From contig CAVWXN010000007.1 of the NCBI GenBank assembly GCA_963759125.1, forward strand, positions 1 to 64,000: a stretch of 64,000 bases of DNA, in the 5' to 3' direction. The DNA is from JABDQA01 sp963759125 (GTDB lineage: Bacteria > Desulfobacterota > Desulfobulbia > Desulfobulbales > Desulfocapsaceae). This document shows positions 20,640 to 29,572 of this stretch, piece after piece (within the stretch, counting starts at the first letter, position 1; every line of letters begins with the position of its first letter). The position numbers were made by a program, and so were the translations under genes. A model generated the notes under the pieces. It made no database searches. It was not told the DNA's origin and was given only the letters and a program-made list of their open reading frames with translations.

Positions 20640-20940
20640 TTACCCACTCCCGCACGTTCTCCTGACGATCAACTCCGGCTCGAGAAGGATTTTTCGAGGG
20701 GGAAGGCTTGGATCGGCCATTCTCTCAAGCAGCATCTCAGCTGCCCGCCTGCCTATTTCGGACTTCTGGATCCGGGCAGTGGTTAACTGCACATATCCTC
20801 GTGAAGCTTCTTCAATATCATCACAGCTCACCACCGCCAGATCTTTACCCGTAACTTGATTCAGGTGATGCAGGCCTGACAGGACGCCAAGTGCCACCAG
20901 ATCGGCGAAACAGACCACCGCGGTGGGCGGATCAGAGTGC
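20640..20940 (-). pseudogene. LacI/GalR-family repressor remnant (C-terminal end only)
   Basis: About 100 residues matching the C-terminal effector-binding part of LacI-family repressors: PPTAVVCFADLVALGVLSGL, then DLAVVSCDDIEEASRGYVQLTT (family block ending in the conserved TT) and IGRRAAEMLLERM. The frame closes with a stop near 20955, and the DNA-binding headpiece and first half are missing. It lies directly after the stop of the enolase-superfamily gene, so it was probably the regulator of the sugar-acid genes. It is a truncated relic. Confidence 0.72.
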
Positions 20941-21028
20941 TTGAAAGCTCACATTACTGCCGTTACCGATATTTTTATCCTGCTCTGCCATCGGTTTCTG
21001 CGCTACCTTCCGGGAGGGTCCTCATCTT

Positions 21029-22129
21029 CTACGAATCCACCTTGTGCGGGGTCAGCTTCCCATAGTCGAATTCAACGCCGATACCCGGTCGATCAGGGGC
21101 CACCGCCCTAAAATCCTCAACCACGAGTGGGCGTGTCGTGTATTCATCAATCGGGAAACTGTGCACCTCGAGCCAGCCGCTGTGCGCTTGCGAGGCAAGC
21201 AGGCTGACATGCAACTCCTGCATACCGTGCGAGCAGACCGGGATGCCATATTTGGCAGCAAGCCTGGCTACGTTCAGCCAGCCGGTAATGCCGCCGCAAT
21301 TGGAAGCATCGGGCTGGATGAAGGATAGTTTGGCCTGCTCAAAGGCATAACCGAACTCATAGATCGTGTGCAGGTTTTCCCCCATAGCCAAGGGCATGCC
21401 CGTCGCCTCGGCTATCCGGGCGTAACCCTGATAATCATCGGGAATCGTCGGTTCCTCGAACCAGTAGATGTCGCAGTCGCTGAAAGCCTTCGCAGCTTCA
21501 ATGGCCTGCTCCACACTCATCGAATAGTTGGCATCGACCATAAAGGTGATATCAGGGCCGATCAGTTTGCGAACTTCTCTGATTCTCTCGAGATCAGTCT
21601 TCAGTTCAGGCTGCCCAATTTTTATCTTCACCCCGTTGAAACCGCCCTCCAGGTAACCGCTTATATTGCTGAGCAGTTTATCGAGGCTGAAATTAAGATC
21701 GATCCCGCCGCAATAGGCTTTAGTCGAATTATCATGGCCTCCGGCTACCTGATAAAGTGGTTTTCCCAGAGATCTGCATTTAATGTCCCATAGGGCGATA
21801 TCGATGGCTGAAATTGCAAAAGAGGCGATGCCGCCGCGGCCGACATAGTGGATATAATACTCAATAAACTCAAACAGCTGATCTATCTGAGTACCGTCCC
21901 GGCCAACCAGAACCGGAGCCAGATCGTGATCGATCATGGCCTTGATCGCCCGACCACCTCGACCACCGGTATAGGTATAACCTTCCCCTCTGCTGCCGTC
22001 CTCAAGCTCGACGGTGACGATTATCAGCTCGAAATGGGTGTGGTCACCATGCTTTGCATCGGTCAGTACTTCGGCCAACGGAACCGCATAGCGGGCGGTT
22101 TGAACCCTTTTAATAGAATTGTTTGTCAT
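21029..22129 (-). CDS. Mandelate racemase/muconate lactonizing family sugar-acid dehydratase
   Basis: Enolase-superfamily enzyme of 366 residues. It abstracts the proton alpha to a carboxylate and, given its neighbours, probably dehydrates an aldonate or uronate-derived acid to a 2-keto-3-deoxy acid. The catalytic KxK motif is in GVKIKIG (about residue 170), metal ligands are in MVDANYS, WFEEP and MGENLH, and a catalytic His is in CSHGMQELH. The N-terminal capping domain is complete. The KDPG aldolase on the opposite strand and the LacI relic make a small catabolic cluster. The substrate cannot be named. The frame is intact, with GC-richer codon use than the DNA to its left. Confidence 0.85.
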   Translation of the reverse strand: MTNNSIKRVQTARYAVPLAEVLTDAKHGDHTHFELIIVTVELEDGSRGEGYTYTGGRGGRAIKAMIDHDLAPVLVGRDGTQIDQLFEFIEYYIHYVGRGGIASFAISAIDIALWDIKCRSLGKPLYQVAGGHDNSTKAYCGGIDLNFSLDKLLSNISGYLEGGFNGVKIKIGQPELKTDLERIREVRKLIGPDITFMVDANYSMSVEQAIEAAKAFSDCDIYWFEEPTIPDDYQGYARIAEATGMPLAMGENLHTIYEFGYAFEQAKLSFIQPDASNCGGITGWLNVARLAAKYGIPVCSHGMQELHVSLLASQAHSGWLEVHSFPIDEYTTRPLVVEDFRAVAPDRPGIGVEFDYGKLTPHKVDS

Positions 22130-22178
22130 AACTGTCTACTGTGGTCTACTGGTTTTAATGTCCAAATCTTATCACTGT

Positions 22179-22321
22179 AGGCTACCTTGAATAATTAAAA
22201 TTTTCGTTCATAATCAAGGCGCGAATGAAAATTTTTCCGCAGGCCGAGTTGATATGTCGAGGATAAAATTTTCATGCGCAACGCGGAGTTTGGGCGAAAA
22301 AGCGATTTTTCAAGGTAGCCT
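22179..22321. repeat. MITE-like intergenic repeat with 13-bp perfect terminal inverted repeats
   Basis: A 143-bp element bounded by AGGCTACCTTGAA and its exact complement TTCAAGGTAGCCT. It encodes nothing. The inner part (ATAAAATTTTCATGCGCAACGC and GGGCGAAAAAGCGATTTTT) reappears in diverged form at about 53588-53694, and the 13-bp end alone at 46675-46687. The rest of 22130-22671 shows no gene or RNA. Confidence 0.75.
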
Positions 22322-22671
22322 GTAAATATGCCTTTCCGCAGTATTCATATTTACCAGGCCAAGAGATAAGATTTCTGTTATTTTGTTTCTTCGATTATCC
22401 AAGATTGTTGCCCAATCTTCCGCGCCTGGTAGTGGCTGCAAACACTTTCTGTAGCAGAATGAATTTGAACAAGGACATCACGACAATTATTGGTGTCCGA
22501 TAAACGTGCAGGGTTCCCTGAAAGATAATGAATGTCAATGACAAAGAACTCGCCTGCTAGAGGCATGGCCGGGCAGAAACTACAGCAGGATGGTCAGTCA
22601 CTGAAATGGCTTCTTTTAGAGCTTAAAACGACATGGCATTAAAGATGCCTTGAAAAATGCGGGAGTCAACT

Positions 22672-23304
22672 ATGGATAGTATCATAAAACAACTGGAAAA
22701 CTTCAGGGTCGTGCCTGTAGTCAATATAGACGATGCGAAGGATGCATTGTCATTAGGCAAAGCTCTGATCAAAGGCGGCCTGCCTATAATTGAGGTCACC
22801 TTCCGAACTGCCGCAGCCGCCGAGGCAATCGCCAGGCTCAGTTATGAACTTCCGGATATTTGTGTTGGTGCAGGTACGGTTCTGACCATCGATCAGGTCA
22901 ATCAATCAATCGATGCCGGCGCCCGATTTATCGTTGCGCCGGGCTTTAATCCCCGGGTAGTGGATTACTGCATCGATCGCCACATCGCCGTTTTCCCGGG
23001 AGTAAATTCTCCCACCCAGGTAGAAATGGGGCTAGAACGAGATTTGAAGGTCTTAAAATTCTTCCCCGCTGAAGCTTCTGGAGGGTTGAAGATGCTTAAA
23101 GCAATGGCTGCCCCCTATGGCGATGTCAGATTCATGCCGACCGGGGGTATCAACATCGACAACCTGAAGGACTATCTCGCATTTGATCGAATAGTAGCCT
23201 GCGGCGGCACCTGGCTGGCAACGACAGCCCTTATTAATGACAACCGTTTCGATGAAATCACCAGGCTCGTCCAAGAAGTTGTCAAGACCACCCGGCAATT
23301 CTAA
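22672..23304 (+). CDS. eda: 2-dehydro-3-deoxy-phosphogluconate (KDPG/KHG) aldolase
   Basis: Class I aldolase of 210 residues, a TIM barrel that splits 2-keto-3-deoxy-6-phosphogluconate or a related keto-deoxy acid into pyruvate and an aldehyde. Motifs are GLPIIEVTFRT (catalytic Glu), CVGAGTVLT, FIVAPGFNP, LKFFPAEASGG (Schiff-base Lys) and FMPTGGI. ATG at 22672 is chosen because GGGAG lies 7 nt upstream; an ATG five codons earlier lacks such a site. It is divergent from the enolase-superfamily dehydratase, whose product it could cleave after phosphorylation, though no sugar-acid kinase is seen here. The exact substrate is uncertain. Confidence 0.88.
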   Translation: MDSIIKQLENFRVVPVVNIDDAKDALSLGKALIKGGLPIIEVTFRTAAAAEAIARLSYELPDICVGAGTVLTIDQVNQSIDAGARFIVAPGFNPRVVDYCIDRHIAVFPGVNSPTQVEMGLERDLKVLKFFPAEASGGLKMLKAMAAPYGDVRFMPTGGINIDNLKDYLAFDRIVACGGTWLATTALINDNRFDEITRLVQEVVKTTRQF

Positions 23305-23593
23305 AAATTATCACCAACTACTCATTACATGGGAAGGAAACGAGCATTACAAAAATGGTATCAGTCTCAATGACTTAGACCAGCAGACAGGTCAAATCTA
23401 AGGCTTCCTAAAACATTAGAGATTTCCCCAATTATTTGTTGCGCACTGCAGTCCCGACTGTTTTCGCATCAAAGAGAAAATCGACTTTCGCCGCTCCCGG
23501 CGATGTTGTACATTTGGAAATTCATAATGGCTCGTTTGATCATCGGTTATACAACCTTCCGGGTAGGGTCTGATCGATTCTATCCGGCCGCGA
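23305..23593. other. Intergenic leader region upstream of the mpl operon
   Basis: No gene is seen. Near its right end an 8-bp stem CCGGGTAG...CTATCCGG (about 23558-23587, one G-U pair) precedes the strong terminator hairpin at 23594-23650, so the segment may encode a structured leader or a small RNA. Confidence 0.4.
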
Positions 23594-23650
23594 CACCTCT
23601 GCTGTTTCGTGTTGAATTGGCCTTCTTCCGGCAGCAGAGGTGCTTTTTTT
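23594..23650 (+). terminator. Intrinsic terminator or attenuator just upstream of the mpl operon
   Basis: An 11-bp perfect stem CACCTCTGCTG / CAGCAGAGGTG with a 27-nt loop, then C and seven Ts. The T run ends only 10 bp before the ATG at 23661 and next to its AGGAG site. It either ends an upstream small RNA or acts as an attenuator for the downstream genes. Confidence 0.75.
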
Positions 23651-23660
23651 AGGAGCGAAC

Positions 23661-23831
23661 ATGTCGAAAACAGACAAAGAACAAACCGTTTCAGCCGATA
23701 CGGTTTTGAAAATAGCCAAGGAAATAAGCGTCAAATTCATCGAAGTTGGCCGTCTCACCCCGGCCACTTTTGACGCAACCTTTAAATCGATCTATCAGAC
23801 CATCGAGGAAACGGTCACCATCGATGACTGA
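23661..23831 (+). CDS. Conserved-looking small protein preceding mpl
   Basis: 56-residue soluble protein (MSKTDKEQTVSADTVLKIAK...), mostly helical by eye, acidic at the end (IEETVTIDD), with no Cys and no membrane segment. AGGAG stands 6 nt upstream of the ATG, and the stop overlaps the mpl start by 8 bp, so the two are translationally coupled. I do not recognise a function. Coupling suggests a role linked to peptidoglycan recycling or simply co-expression. Confidence 0.65.
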   Translation: MSKTDKEQTVSADTVLKIAKEISVKFIEVGRLTPATFDATFKSIYQTIEETVTIDD

Positions 23832-25278
23832 AGCGCTGCTTGATCTTGACCCGGATTTGAATTTCTGTCCCGACCGGGTCAGATCGATTCATATTCTTGG
23901 CATCTGCGGCACGGCCATGGCGGCGCTGGCAGGGATGCTCAGAGAAAGCGGCTACGCAGTCTCAGGCTCGGACGCAAACGTCTATCCGCCAATGTCCGAT
24001 TTTCTCGAGCAGATCGATGTCACCGTCTTTTCCGGCTATAAACCTGAAAACCTCCATCCTCCGGCCGATCTGGTTATCGTCGGCAACGTGATCAGCAAAC
24101 CCAACCCCGAAGCCCAGGAACTGGCCCGGCTCCGCCTCCCCTATCTGTCAATGCCTCAGGCGATTGGCAGCTTCTATATCAGCGGGAAGAGTTCTCTGGT
24201 TGTTACCGGCACCCACGGGAAAACCACCACCAGTTCAATGCTCGCTTCGGCGCTCTTCTCCGCCGGCGGTGATCCGGGATTTATGATCGGCGGCATTCTG
24301 CACCAGTTCGAATCAAATTACAGGATTGCCAAAGGAGCCTGTTTCGTCACCGAAGGTGATGAGTACGATACCGCCTTTTTCGACAAGGAATCGAAATTTT
24401 TTCACTACCGGCCAGATATTGCCATCATCACCTCACTCGAGTTCGATCATGCCGACATCTTTGACGATCTCGAACAGATAAAGCGATCTTTCAAGAAATT
24501 CGTCGGACTGCTGCCCGAAACCGGACTGATAATAGCCCACACCGAGGACGCCAACGTTGCCGAAGTGGTTGCTGGAGCACCCTGCCCGGTGGAGAGTTAT
24601 GGATTAACGGAACACTCAGACTGGCGCATCATTGACCCGCAGTTCAGGCCCGGTCGTTCCACCTTTGAGATCAGCTATCGATCCAGGCCCTATTCAACTC
24701 TGTCAATCGGCCAATCAGGCTATTACAACTGTTTGAACAGCACCGCCGTCGCCGCAGTCATGCACCACCTCGGCTATGAAAAGCAGGTAATAGCTGACGG
24801 ACTTGGGGAATTCAAAGGGGTAAAACGCAGACAGGAGATCCGCGGCCAAGTCAACAATATCACTATCATCGACGATTTCGCCCATCACCCGACAGCGGTT
24901 GGAGAAACCTTGAAAGGACTTAAAAAGGCATACCCAAGCAATCGCCTTATCGCCATTTTTGAGCCTCGTACTAACACTTCGAGGCGGTCAGTTTTTCAGC
25001 AGAAGTACGTAGCTTCGTTCGCCGATGCCGACCTGTCGATTATCAGGGAAGTGGGGTCCGACAAGCCGGTCGATGGAGCTGACAGGTTTTCCTCAGTCAG
25101 GCTGGCCGAAGATCTGCGAAAAAGAGGTCTCAGTGCCTGGGCTTTTGCTGATACCGATCAGATAATCGCCCATATCTCCGGAATTGCCCAACCCGGTGAC
25201 ATCATTGCTGTGCTCTCCAATGGCGGATTCGACAATATTCACGAGCGTTTGCTTGAAGCTCTTAAAAAGTCCGCTTAA
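23824..25278 (+). CDS. mpl: UDP-N-acetylmuramate:L-Ala-gamma-D-Glu-meso-DAP ligase
   Basis: Mur-ligase family enzyme of 484 residues that joins recycled murein tripeptide to UDP-MurNAc in the cytoplasm. The N-terminal UDP-binding motif IHILGICGTAMAALAGML is typical of Mpl/MurC, the ATP loop is VTGTHGKTTT, and TEGDEYDTAFFDKESKF is the Mpl-specific block that distinguishes it from MurC. FAHHPTAV and FEPRTNTSRR lie in the C-terminal domain. ATG at 23824 overlaps the preceding small gene. The genes for MurNAc salvage at 38.3-44.8 kb complement it. The frame is intact. Confidence 0.93.
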   Translation: MTEALLDLDPDLNFCPDRVRSIHILGICGTAMAALAGMLRESGYAVSGSDANVYPPMSDFLEQIDVTVFSGYKPENLHPPADLVIVGNVISKPNPEAQELARLRLPYLSMPQAIGSFYISGKSSLVVTGTHGKTTTSSMLASALFSAGGDPGFMIGGILHQFESNYRIAKGACFVTEGDEYDTAFFDKESKFFHYRPDIAIITSLEFDHADIFDDLEQIKRSFKKFVGLLPETGLIIAHTEDANVAEVVAGAPCPVESYGLTEHSDWRIIDPQFRPGRSTFEISYRSRPYSTLSIGQSGYYNCLNSTAVAAVMHHLGYEKQVIADGLGEFKGVKRRQEIRGQVNNITIIDDFAHHPTAVGETLKGLKKAYPSNRLIAIFEPRTNTSRRSVFQQKYVASFADADLSIIREVGSDKPVDGADRFSSVRLAEDLRKRGLSAWAFADTDQIIAHISGIAQPGDIIAVLSNGGFDNIHERLLEALKKSA

Positions 25279-25607
25279 TCCAACAGCAGCTCCAGGCCGG
25301 CCTGCAAGCTCTTGAAGGTGGATTTCAACTCCATCAGCTTGTCACCGGCTCTGGTTCTCAGTTCTATGTCTTTTGCCAGGGCAGCCTGATCGTCCAACCC
25401 GAGGTTGAGCAACGCACCTTTCGTCGTATGGCTGACTCTGCCTACCGCTTCACGGTCGTCCGCCGCAAAGGCTGTTTCAAGCTCTTTAACATATCTCGAC
25501 AGGGTGTCCAAAAAGGACGGCAGCATCTCCTCGATCTGTTCATCGGCCAGGCCGAACTGTCGTCTGATATGGTCCCTGATTTTTTCCCTGTTCTGTTCAT
25601 CGACCAT
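25275..25607 (-). CDS. Hpt (histidine phosphotransfer) domain protein
   Basis: 110-residue helical protein with the phosphotransfer motif SHTTKGALLNLGL, where the His near residue 59 would be phosphorylated in a multistep phosphorelay. The rest is consistent with a four-helix bundle: an N-terminal FLDTLSRYVKELETAF helix before the His and KDIELRTRAGDKLM after it. No kinase or response regulator lies nearby, so the partners are encoded elsewhere. Its 3' end overlaps the end of mpl by 4 bp in convergent orientation. Confidence 0.8.
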   Translation of the reverse strand: MVDEQNREKIRDHIRRQFGLADEQIEEMLPSFLDTLSRYVKELETAFAADDREAVGRVSHTTKGALLNLGLDDQAALAKDIELRTRAGDKLMELKSTFKSLQAGLELLLD

Positions 25608-25728
25608 GATCCGCCCTGCTCCTGTTCTATTTCAATAAGGTACTGAAAAGTTGCCGAAAAGTGCTGATATTTATTATGGTATAGGAATCTGCCCCCAAAT
25701 GGAAATAAAAGTGAAATTCTGAGTACCC

Positions 25729-27138
25729 ATGCTAGCCCTTGAACAACACATACGAAAGAGCATCGACGATCAGTGCTTGATCAGTGCAGATCGGTCGGTG
25801 GTCATCGGTGTATCGGGCGGACCCGACTCCATCTGTCTGATGCATCTGCTCTGCAGCCTGGACAAGGATCTGCAACTCACCTGTGTATACGTCGATCATA
25901 ACCTGCGCCCCGATGAGTCTGTCCGGGAATCCAAACTGGTTGAAAACCAATGCCGTCGATTAACGTTAGATTTTGTCGCTGTCCCGGTTGACGTTCCAGC
26001 TGAGGTGTCCGCCACGGGAGAGTCGATTGAGGCCTGTGCCCGCCGCCTGCGCTACGCTGCTCTGGAAGAAGTGCGCAGGTCCAAACAGGCAGATATCATC
26101 GCCGTGGGCCATACCGCCGATGATCAGGTGGAAGAGGTCCTGTTGCGGCTGATCCGCGGCAGCGGTTTAAAAGGGTTGTCCGGCATGCGCCCCAAAAATG
26201 GTCGGCTGATCAGGCCGCTGCTGGAAGTAACCCGTCAGGAAATACTCGCCTATCTTGACAGCACTGGCCATGAGTTCTGTCACGACTCGTCCAACGAATC
26301 AGTAAGGTTTTTACGGAACCGGATTAGAATCGAACTCCTCCCGCTTCTGGAACGGCGCTTTAATCCATCGATCAGAACCACCATTCTTAACACCGCGAAA
26401 ATCCTGGAAATCGAAGACGATTTTTTGACCATCGAGAGTGATCGGCTGTTTGGCTCCATCGTCGAGGTAAATGAGTCCGATGACCCATGCGGTGGCCAAC
26501 GCAACCTTTCCATTTCTGCCGAAAGGCTGGCCGGTTGCCATACGGCCCTGCGGCGCCGAATTTTAGAGCACGCCTGCTGGGAAACCGGGTGCCGACCGGA
26601 TTTCAAGAAAATAATTAAGATCGAAGCACTGCTGGACTCGGCCGGCAGCGGAGCAGAACTCCACCTGCAGAACGGCGTCAGGATCATACGGCAGCATGAC
26701 TCCCTGCTTTTCACTGCCCTGGCAGCGGATCAGCACCCCCGGGAGCGATTGGCGCAAGCAACCGAGCTTTGGCATGATATTCCCGGCCCCGGCACCTACC
26801 TTGTTGCTGAGCTTGACCGGCGACTCGAGATAGAACTCACCGACGACAATGTCCTCGACGAACACACCATGCGAGTGGACGCCGACTCGGTCGATTTTCC
26901 CTTGCGACTCCGTTCCGTGTTACCCGGAGATCGTTTCACCCCGCTCGGCGCGCCTGGTCGAAAAAAAGTTGCCCGCTTTCTAAGCGACAGAAAAGTTCCG
27001 CAACACATCCGTGCTCAACACCCGGTCCTGGAGTCTGACCAGGGGATTGTCTGCGTGCTTGGCCTGCAAATAGATGAGCGCTGTCGCAGCGCCGAGACCA
27101 CCAGCCGCAGGCTGGTGATTCGCTGGGAACGAGGCTGA
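25729..27138 (+). CDS. tilS: tRNA(Ile)-lysidine synthase
   Basis: Modifies C34 of the CAU-anticodon tRNA-Ile to lysidine, so that it reads AUA. The 469 residues contain the PP-loop SGGPDS (about residues 29-34), YVDHNLRPDE, CARRLRYAALEE and GHTADDQVEEVLLRLIRGSGLKGL, all diagnostic of TilS. The C-terminal domain has VLPGDRFTPLGAPGRKKVARFLSDRKVP, the tRNA acceptor-binding block. The gene is intact and convergent with the acyl-CoA synthetase gene, with 4 bp between stops. Confidence 0.95.
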   Translation: MLALEQHIRKSIDDQCLISADRSVVIGVSGGPDSICLMHLLCSLDKDLQLTCVYVDHNLRPDESVRESKLVENQCRRLTLDFVAVPVDVPAEVSATGESIEACARRLRYAALEEVRRSKQADIIAVGHTADDQVEEVLLRLIRGSGLKGLSGMRPKNGRLIRPLLEVTRQEILAYLDSTGHEFCHDSSNESVRFLRNRIRIELLPLLERRFNPSIRTTILNTAKILEIEDDFLTIESDRLFGSIVEVNESDDPCGGQRNLSISAERLAGCHTALRRRILEHACWETGCRPDFKKIIKIEALLDSAGSGAELHLQNGVRIIRQHDSLLFTALAADQHPRERLAQATELWHDIPGPGTYLVAELDRRLEIELTDDNVLDEHTMRVDADSVDFPLRLRSVLPGDRFTPLGAPGRKKVARFLSDRKVPQHIRAQHPVLESDQGIVCVLGLQIDERCRSAETTSRRLVIRWERG

Positions 27139-27142
27139 AGAG

Positions 27143-29566
27143 TTAGCGGTTCTTGCGGCGCAGCCGCTCTGCCGCTAAGCGGCCTTCCAGGTAGAGTGCC
27201 AGAGCCCGGACAGCACGATCCGAGGAGCGAAAGACGGGCATGTTCTTGTTCATCAACTCATCGACCAGCGGATCATAAAGCTTGCCGCCGTCCACCACTC
27301 CCACCACCGGTTTGTTCAGACCGCTGAGCAGCGCCGGCATGGTCACCGCAATACTGGAAGGGTTGTTGAAATCATACTTGCCGGCCTTACAGTCGGCCAA
27401 CGTCCTCATAGCCGGAGACAAGGGATCGAGACCTACCACTACGGCATCCACCTCTGGATCTTCTGCGAGACATTTCACCGTCTCAACGTGCACCTCGTCA
27501 TCGGCGCCGGGGTTGATGTCCAGCGGATTTTTAATGTCAACCAGGTTATCCAGCTGCTTGGCCGCCAGAATTTCTCTAATTTTCTCAGCGGTGTCTTTGG
27601 ATAATTCTGCCATGGCCAGGGCAAAATCGTCTGATTGAATGTTATCAGCCATACCGACCGCTTCAAATCCTGCGCCGCTCAATGCTGCCAGCCGATCTCC
27701 ATTGACCCGTTTGCCATGCAGACTCTGGGAGAGGACCAGCAGGTCTTCAAACTCTGAAAAGGTGTAAGCCACAATTCCACCGGCCTGGCGGATGCAGGAT
27801 TCACAGACCATATAGTCGCCGGCAAGCGAGGCCGTGTGCCCGGAAGTGGCACTTTTACCCTCTTCCGTTCGACCGGCTTTATAAAAGATAACGTCTTTGC
27901 CGACCAGCACCGCACCCTTCACCGCCCTGCTGAACTCCAGTCCATCCAGATCGTTGAAGCCTTCTGCGTAGACGGCAATGGTATCAATTTCAGGATCGTC
28001 CTTGAGATAGCTGACCACATCCCCCAGGGTGAGATCATTCTGGTTGCCCACTGATATCATGTAGGCAGGGTCAAGCTCAGGCCGCTTACTCAGTCGGGTT
28101 ATCATAAAGGCGCCGCTCTGGCTCACGAAGGCCGCATTGCGCCTTCGGTTTCCCCGCTGTTTCGGCAGTTTGGCATCAGGAATGAACAGGGTGTCGAACT
28201 TGCCAGGATGGGATACCACTCCAAGAGAGTTGGCCCCGAGAAAAACTGGCCCCCCATCACCTTCTCTGTGAGCCCGGGCGATCCGAGCGGTCACTCGAGC
28301 GGCCCGATCAACGGATTCAACCGTTTCACCCATGCCGCCTGGTATGAGCAGCACCGACTCGGCGCAGTCAAATTCCAGTATCTCATCCACCAGCTCGGGC
28401 ACCCTCTCGGAAGCGACCGCGATAACGAGCAGGTCGAGTTTCAAATCGAGAGAGGCAAGATCGGCCACACACTGTATACCCTCAAATTCCTCGATTCCGG
28501 GCCGGATGATACGAATGTCGGTCCGCTCGAAGCCATTGGCGACAATGTTTTGTAAAATGATACGGCCAAAATTTATCCGCGAGATTGAGACGCCGACAAT
28601 GCCAATGGTTTGAGGATGCAGCAGATTTTCTATCTTGTGGTAAGGCCGAGCCGAAGGAAGCGGTTTCGGTCTGGCAAAGCGGCACATACCGTCCAGTGGG
28701 ACCATCAGATAATCGGTAAAGGCAAACGGATTGATCTCAAGCTCTTCGATCACATAGGGCGCGGCAGGATTGGCGGGTGAGTAGTAATTTGCCATGGCGA
28801 TAAACGAAGACAGACATTCTATGAGCTGCTCGTCGGTGACGATGCGCCGCTGCCCGCGCGTGAGGCCGGCCAGCTTTTTATAGCTGATGGTCTGCCGAAA
28901 GAGATCAAAAAAATCAATTCCGCCTGTCATGGCAGTAGAGGCGGCGACGATGGCCTGCCCCTTTCTGAATCGCTCGGCATACAACTCCGTATCTGTGCCG
29001 CCAAGACCGGCACTGACGACCATGCCAAACTCCCTGGTGTTGCGTATTCCGACAATCATTTCGTTGCCGAACGCCTCCGAGTCCGGCGGCATGAACTGGA
29101 CCATCAGAACTCCGCGGATATCGGCAGCAATCGCTCGCCGCAGAGCATCCCCCCGCAACTCGTGATAAGTCCCATGAACAGAGCCACGCTCGATCAGGTC
29201 AGCATATTGCTCCGGGACCTCGTACATCATCCGTCGCCAGCTGGAACGGATCCTCTCAGGTGAATTTTCAACGATCCTGACACCGCCCACCTCGGTTTTA
29301 TGAATGATCGCAGGAGATACTATCTTGAGTACCACCTTATCCCCCGGCATAGCAGTCAGTTCTTCATCTGAAGGACGATAACCTTTTTCGAGGAGCACCG
29401 CTTTGGGCGGGGTTTCTGCGCCTGAATGACGCAAAAGGGCATAGCTCTCATGCTCGAACAGAAAATCCCTGCCCTGTTCCTCAGCCTGGTAAAAGAGCTC
29501 GGTAATCTTCTGAAAATCTATATTGAGATTGAATGCAGCACTGTGGGGGGATGCGGCAGCGTCCAT
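27143..29566 (-). CDS. ADP-forming acetyl/acyl-CoA synthetase, fused beta-alpha subunits
   Basis: Interconverts an acyl-CoA plus ADP and phosphate with the free acid plus ATP, an energy-conserving route in anaerobes. The first 270 residues are an ATP-grasp (beta) domain (VVLKIVSPAIIHKTEVGGVRI, FVIEELEINPFAF-like end). The remaining 500 are the alpha part: a CoA-binding Rossmann domain (IGIVGVSISRINFGRIILQN), GANSLGV, AAFVSQSGAF and SGHTASLAGDY with the phospho-accepting His. The beta-alpha order is the reverse of the usual fusion. It is 807 residues long and intact. Upstream on the same strand lies selB, 6 bp away. The acyl substrate is not predictable. Confidence 0.85.
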   Translation of the reverse strand: MDAAASPHSAAFNLNIDFQKITELFYQAEEQGRDFLFEHESYALLRHSGAETPPKAVLLEKGYRPSDEELTAMPGDKVVLKIVSPAIIHKTEVGGVRIVENSPERIRSSWRRMMYEVPEQYADLIERGSVHGTYHELRGDALRRAIAADIRGVLMVQFMPPDSEAFGNEMIVGIRNTREFGMVVSAGLGGTDTELYAERFRKGQAIVAASTAMTGGIDFFDLFRQTISYKKLAGLTRGQRRIVTDEQLIECLSSFIAMANYYSPANPAAPYVIEELEINPFAFTDYLMVPLDGMCRFARPKPLPSARPYHKIENLLHPQTIGIVGVSISRINFGRIILQNIVANGFERTDIRIIRPGIEEFEGIQCVADLASLDLKLDLLVIAVASERVPELVDEILEFDCAESVLLIPGGMGETVESVDRAARVTARIARAHREGDGGPVFLGANSLGVVSHPGKFDTLFIPDAKLPKQRGNRRRNAAFVSQSGAFMITRLSKRPELDPAYMISVGNQNDLTLGDVVSYLKDDPEIDTIAVYAEGFNDLDGLEFSRAVKGAVLVGKDVIFYKAGRTEEGKSATSGHTASLAGDYMVCESCIRQAGGIVAYTFSEFEDLLVLSQSLHGKRVNGDRLAALSGAGFEAVGMADNIQSDDFALAMAELSKDTAEKIREILAAKQLDNLVDIKNPLDINPGADDEVHVETVKCLAEDPEVDAVVVGLDPLSPAMRTLADCKAGKYDFNNPSSIAVTMPALLSGLNKPVVGVVDGGKLYDPLVDELMNKNMPVFRSSDRAVRALALYLEGRLAAERLRRKNR

Positions 29567-29572
29567 GGTTGC

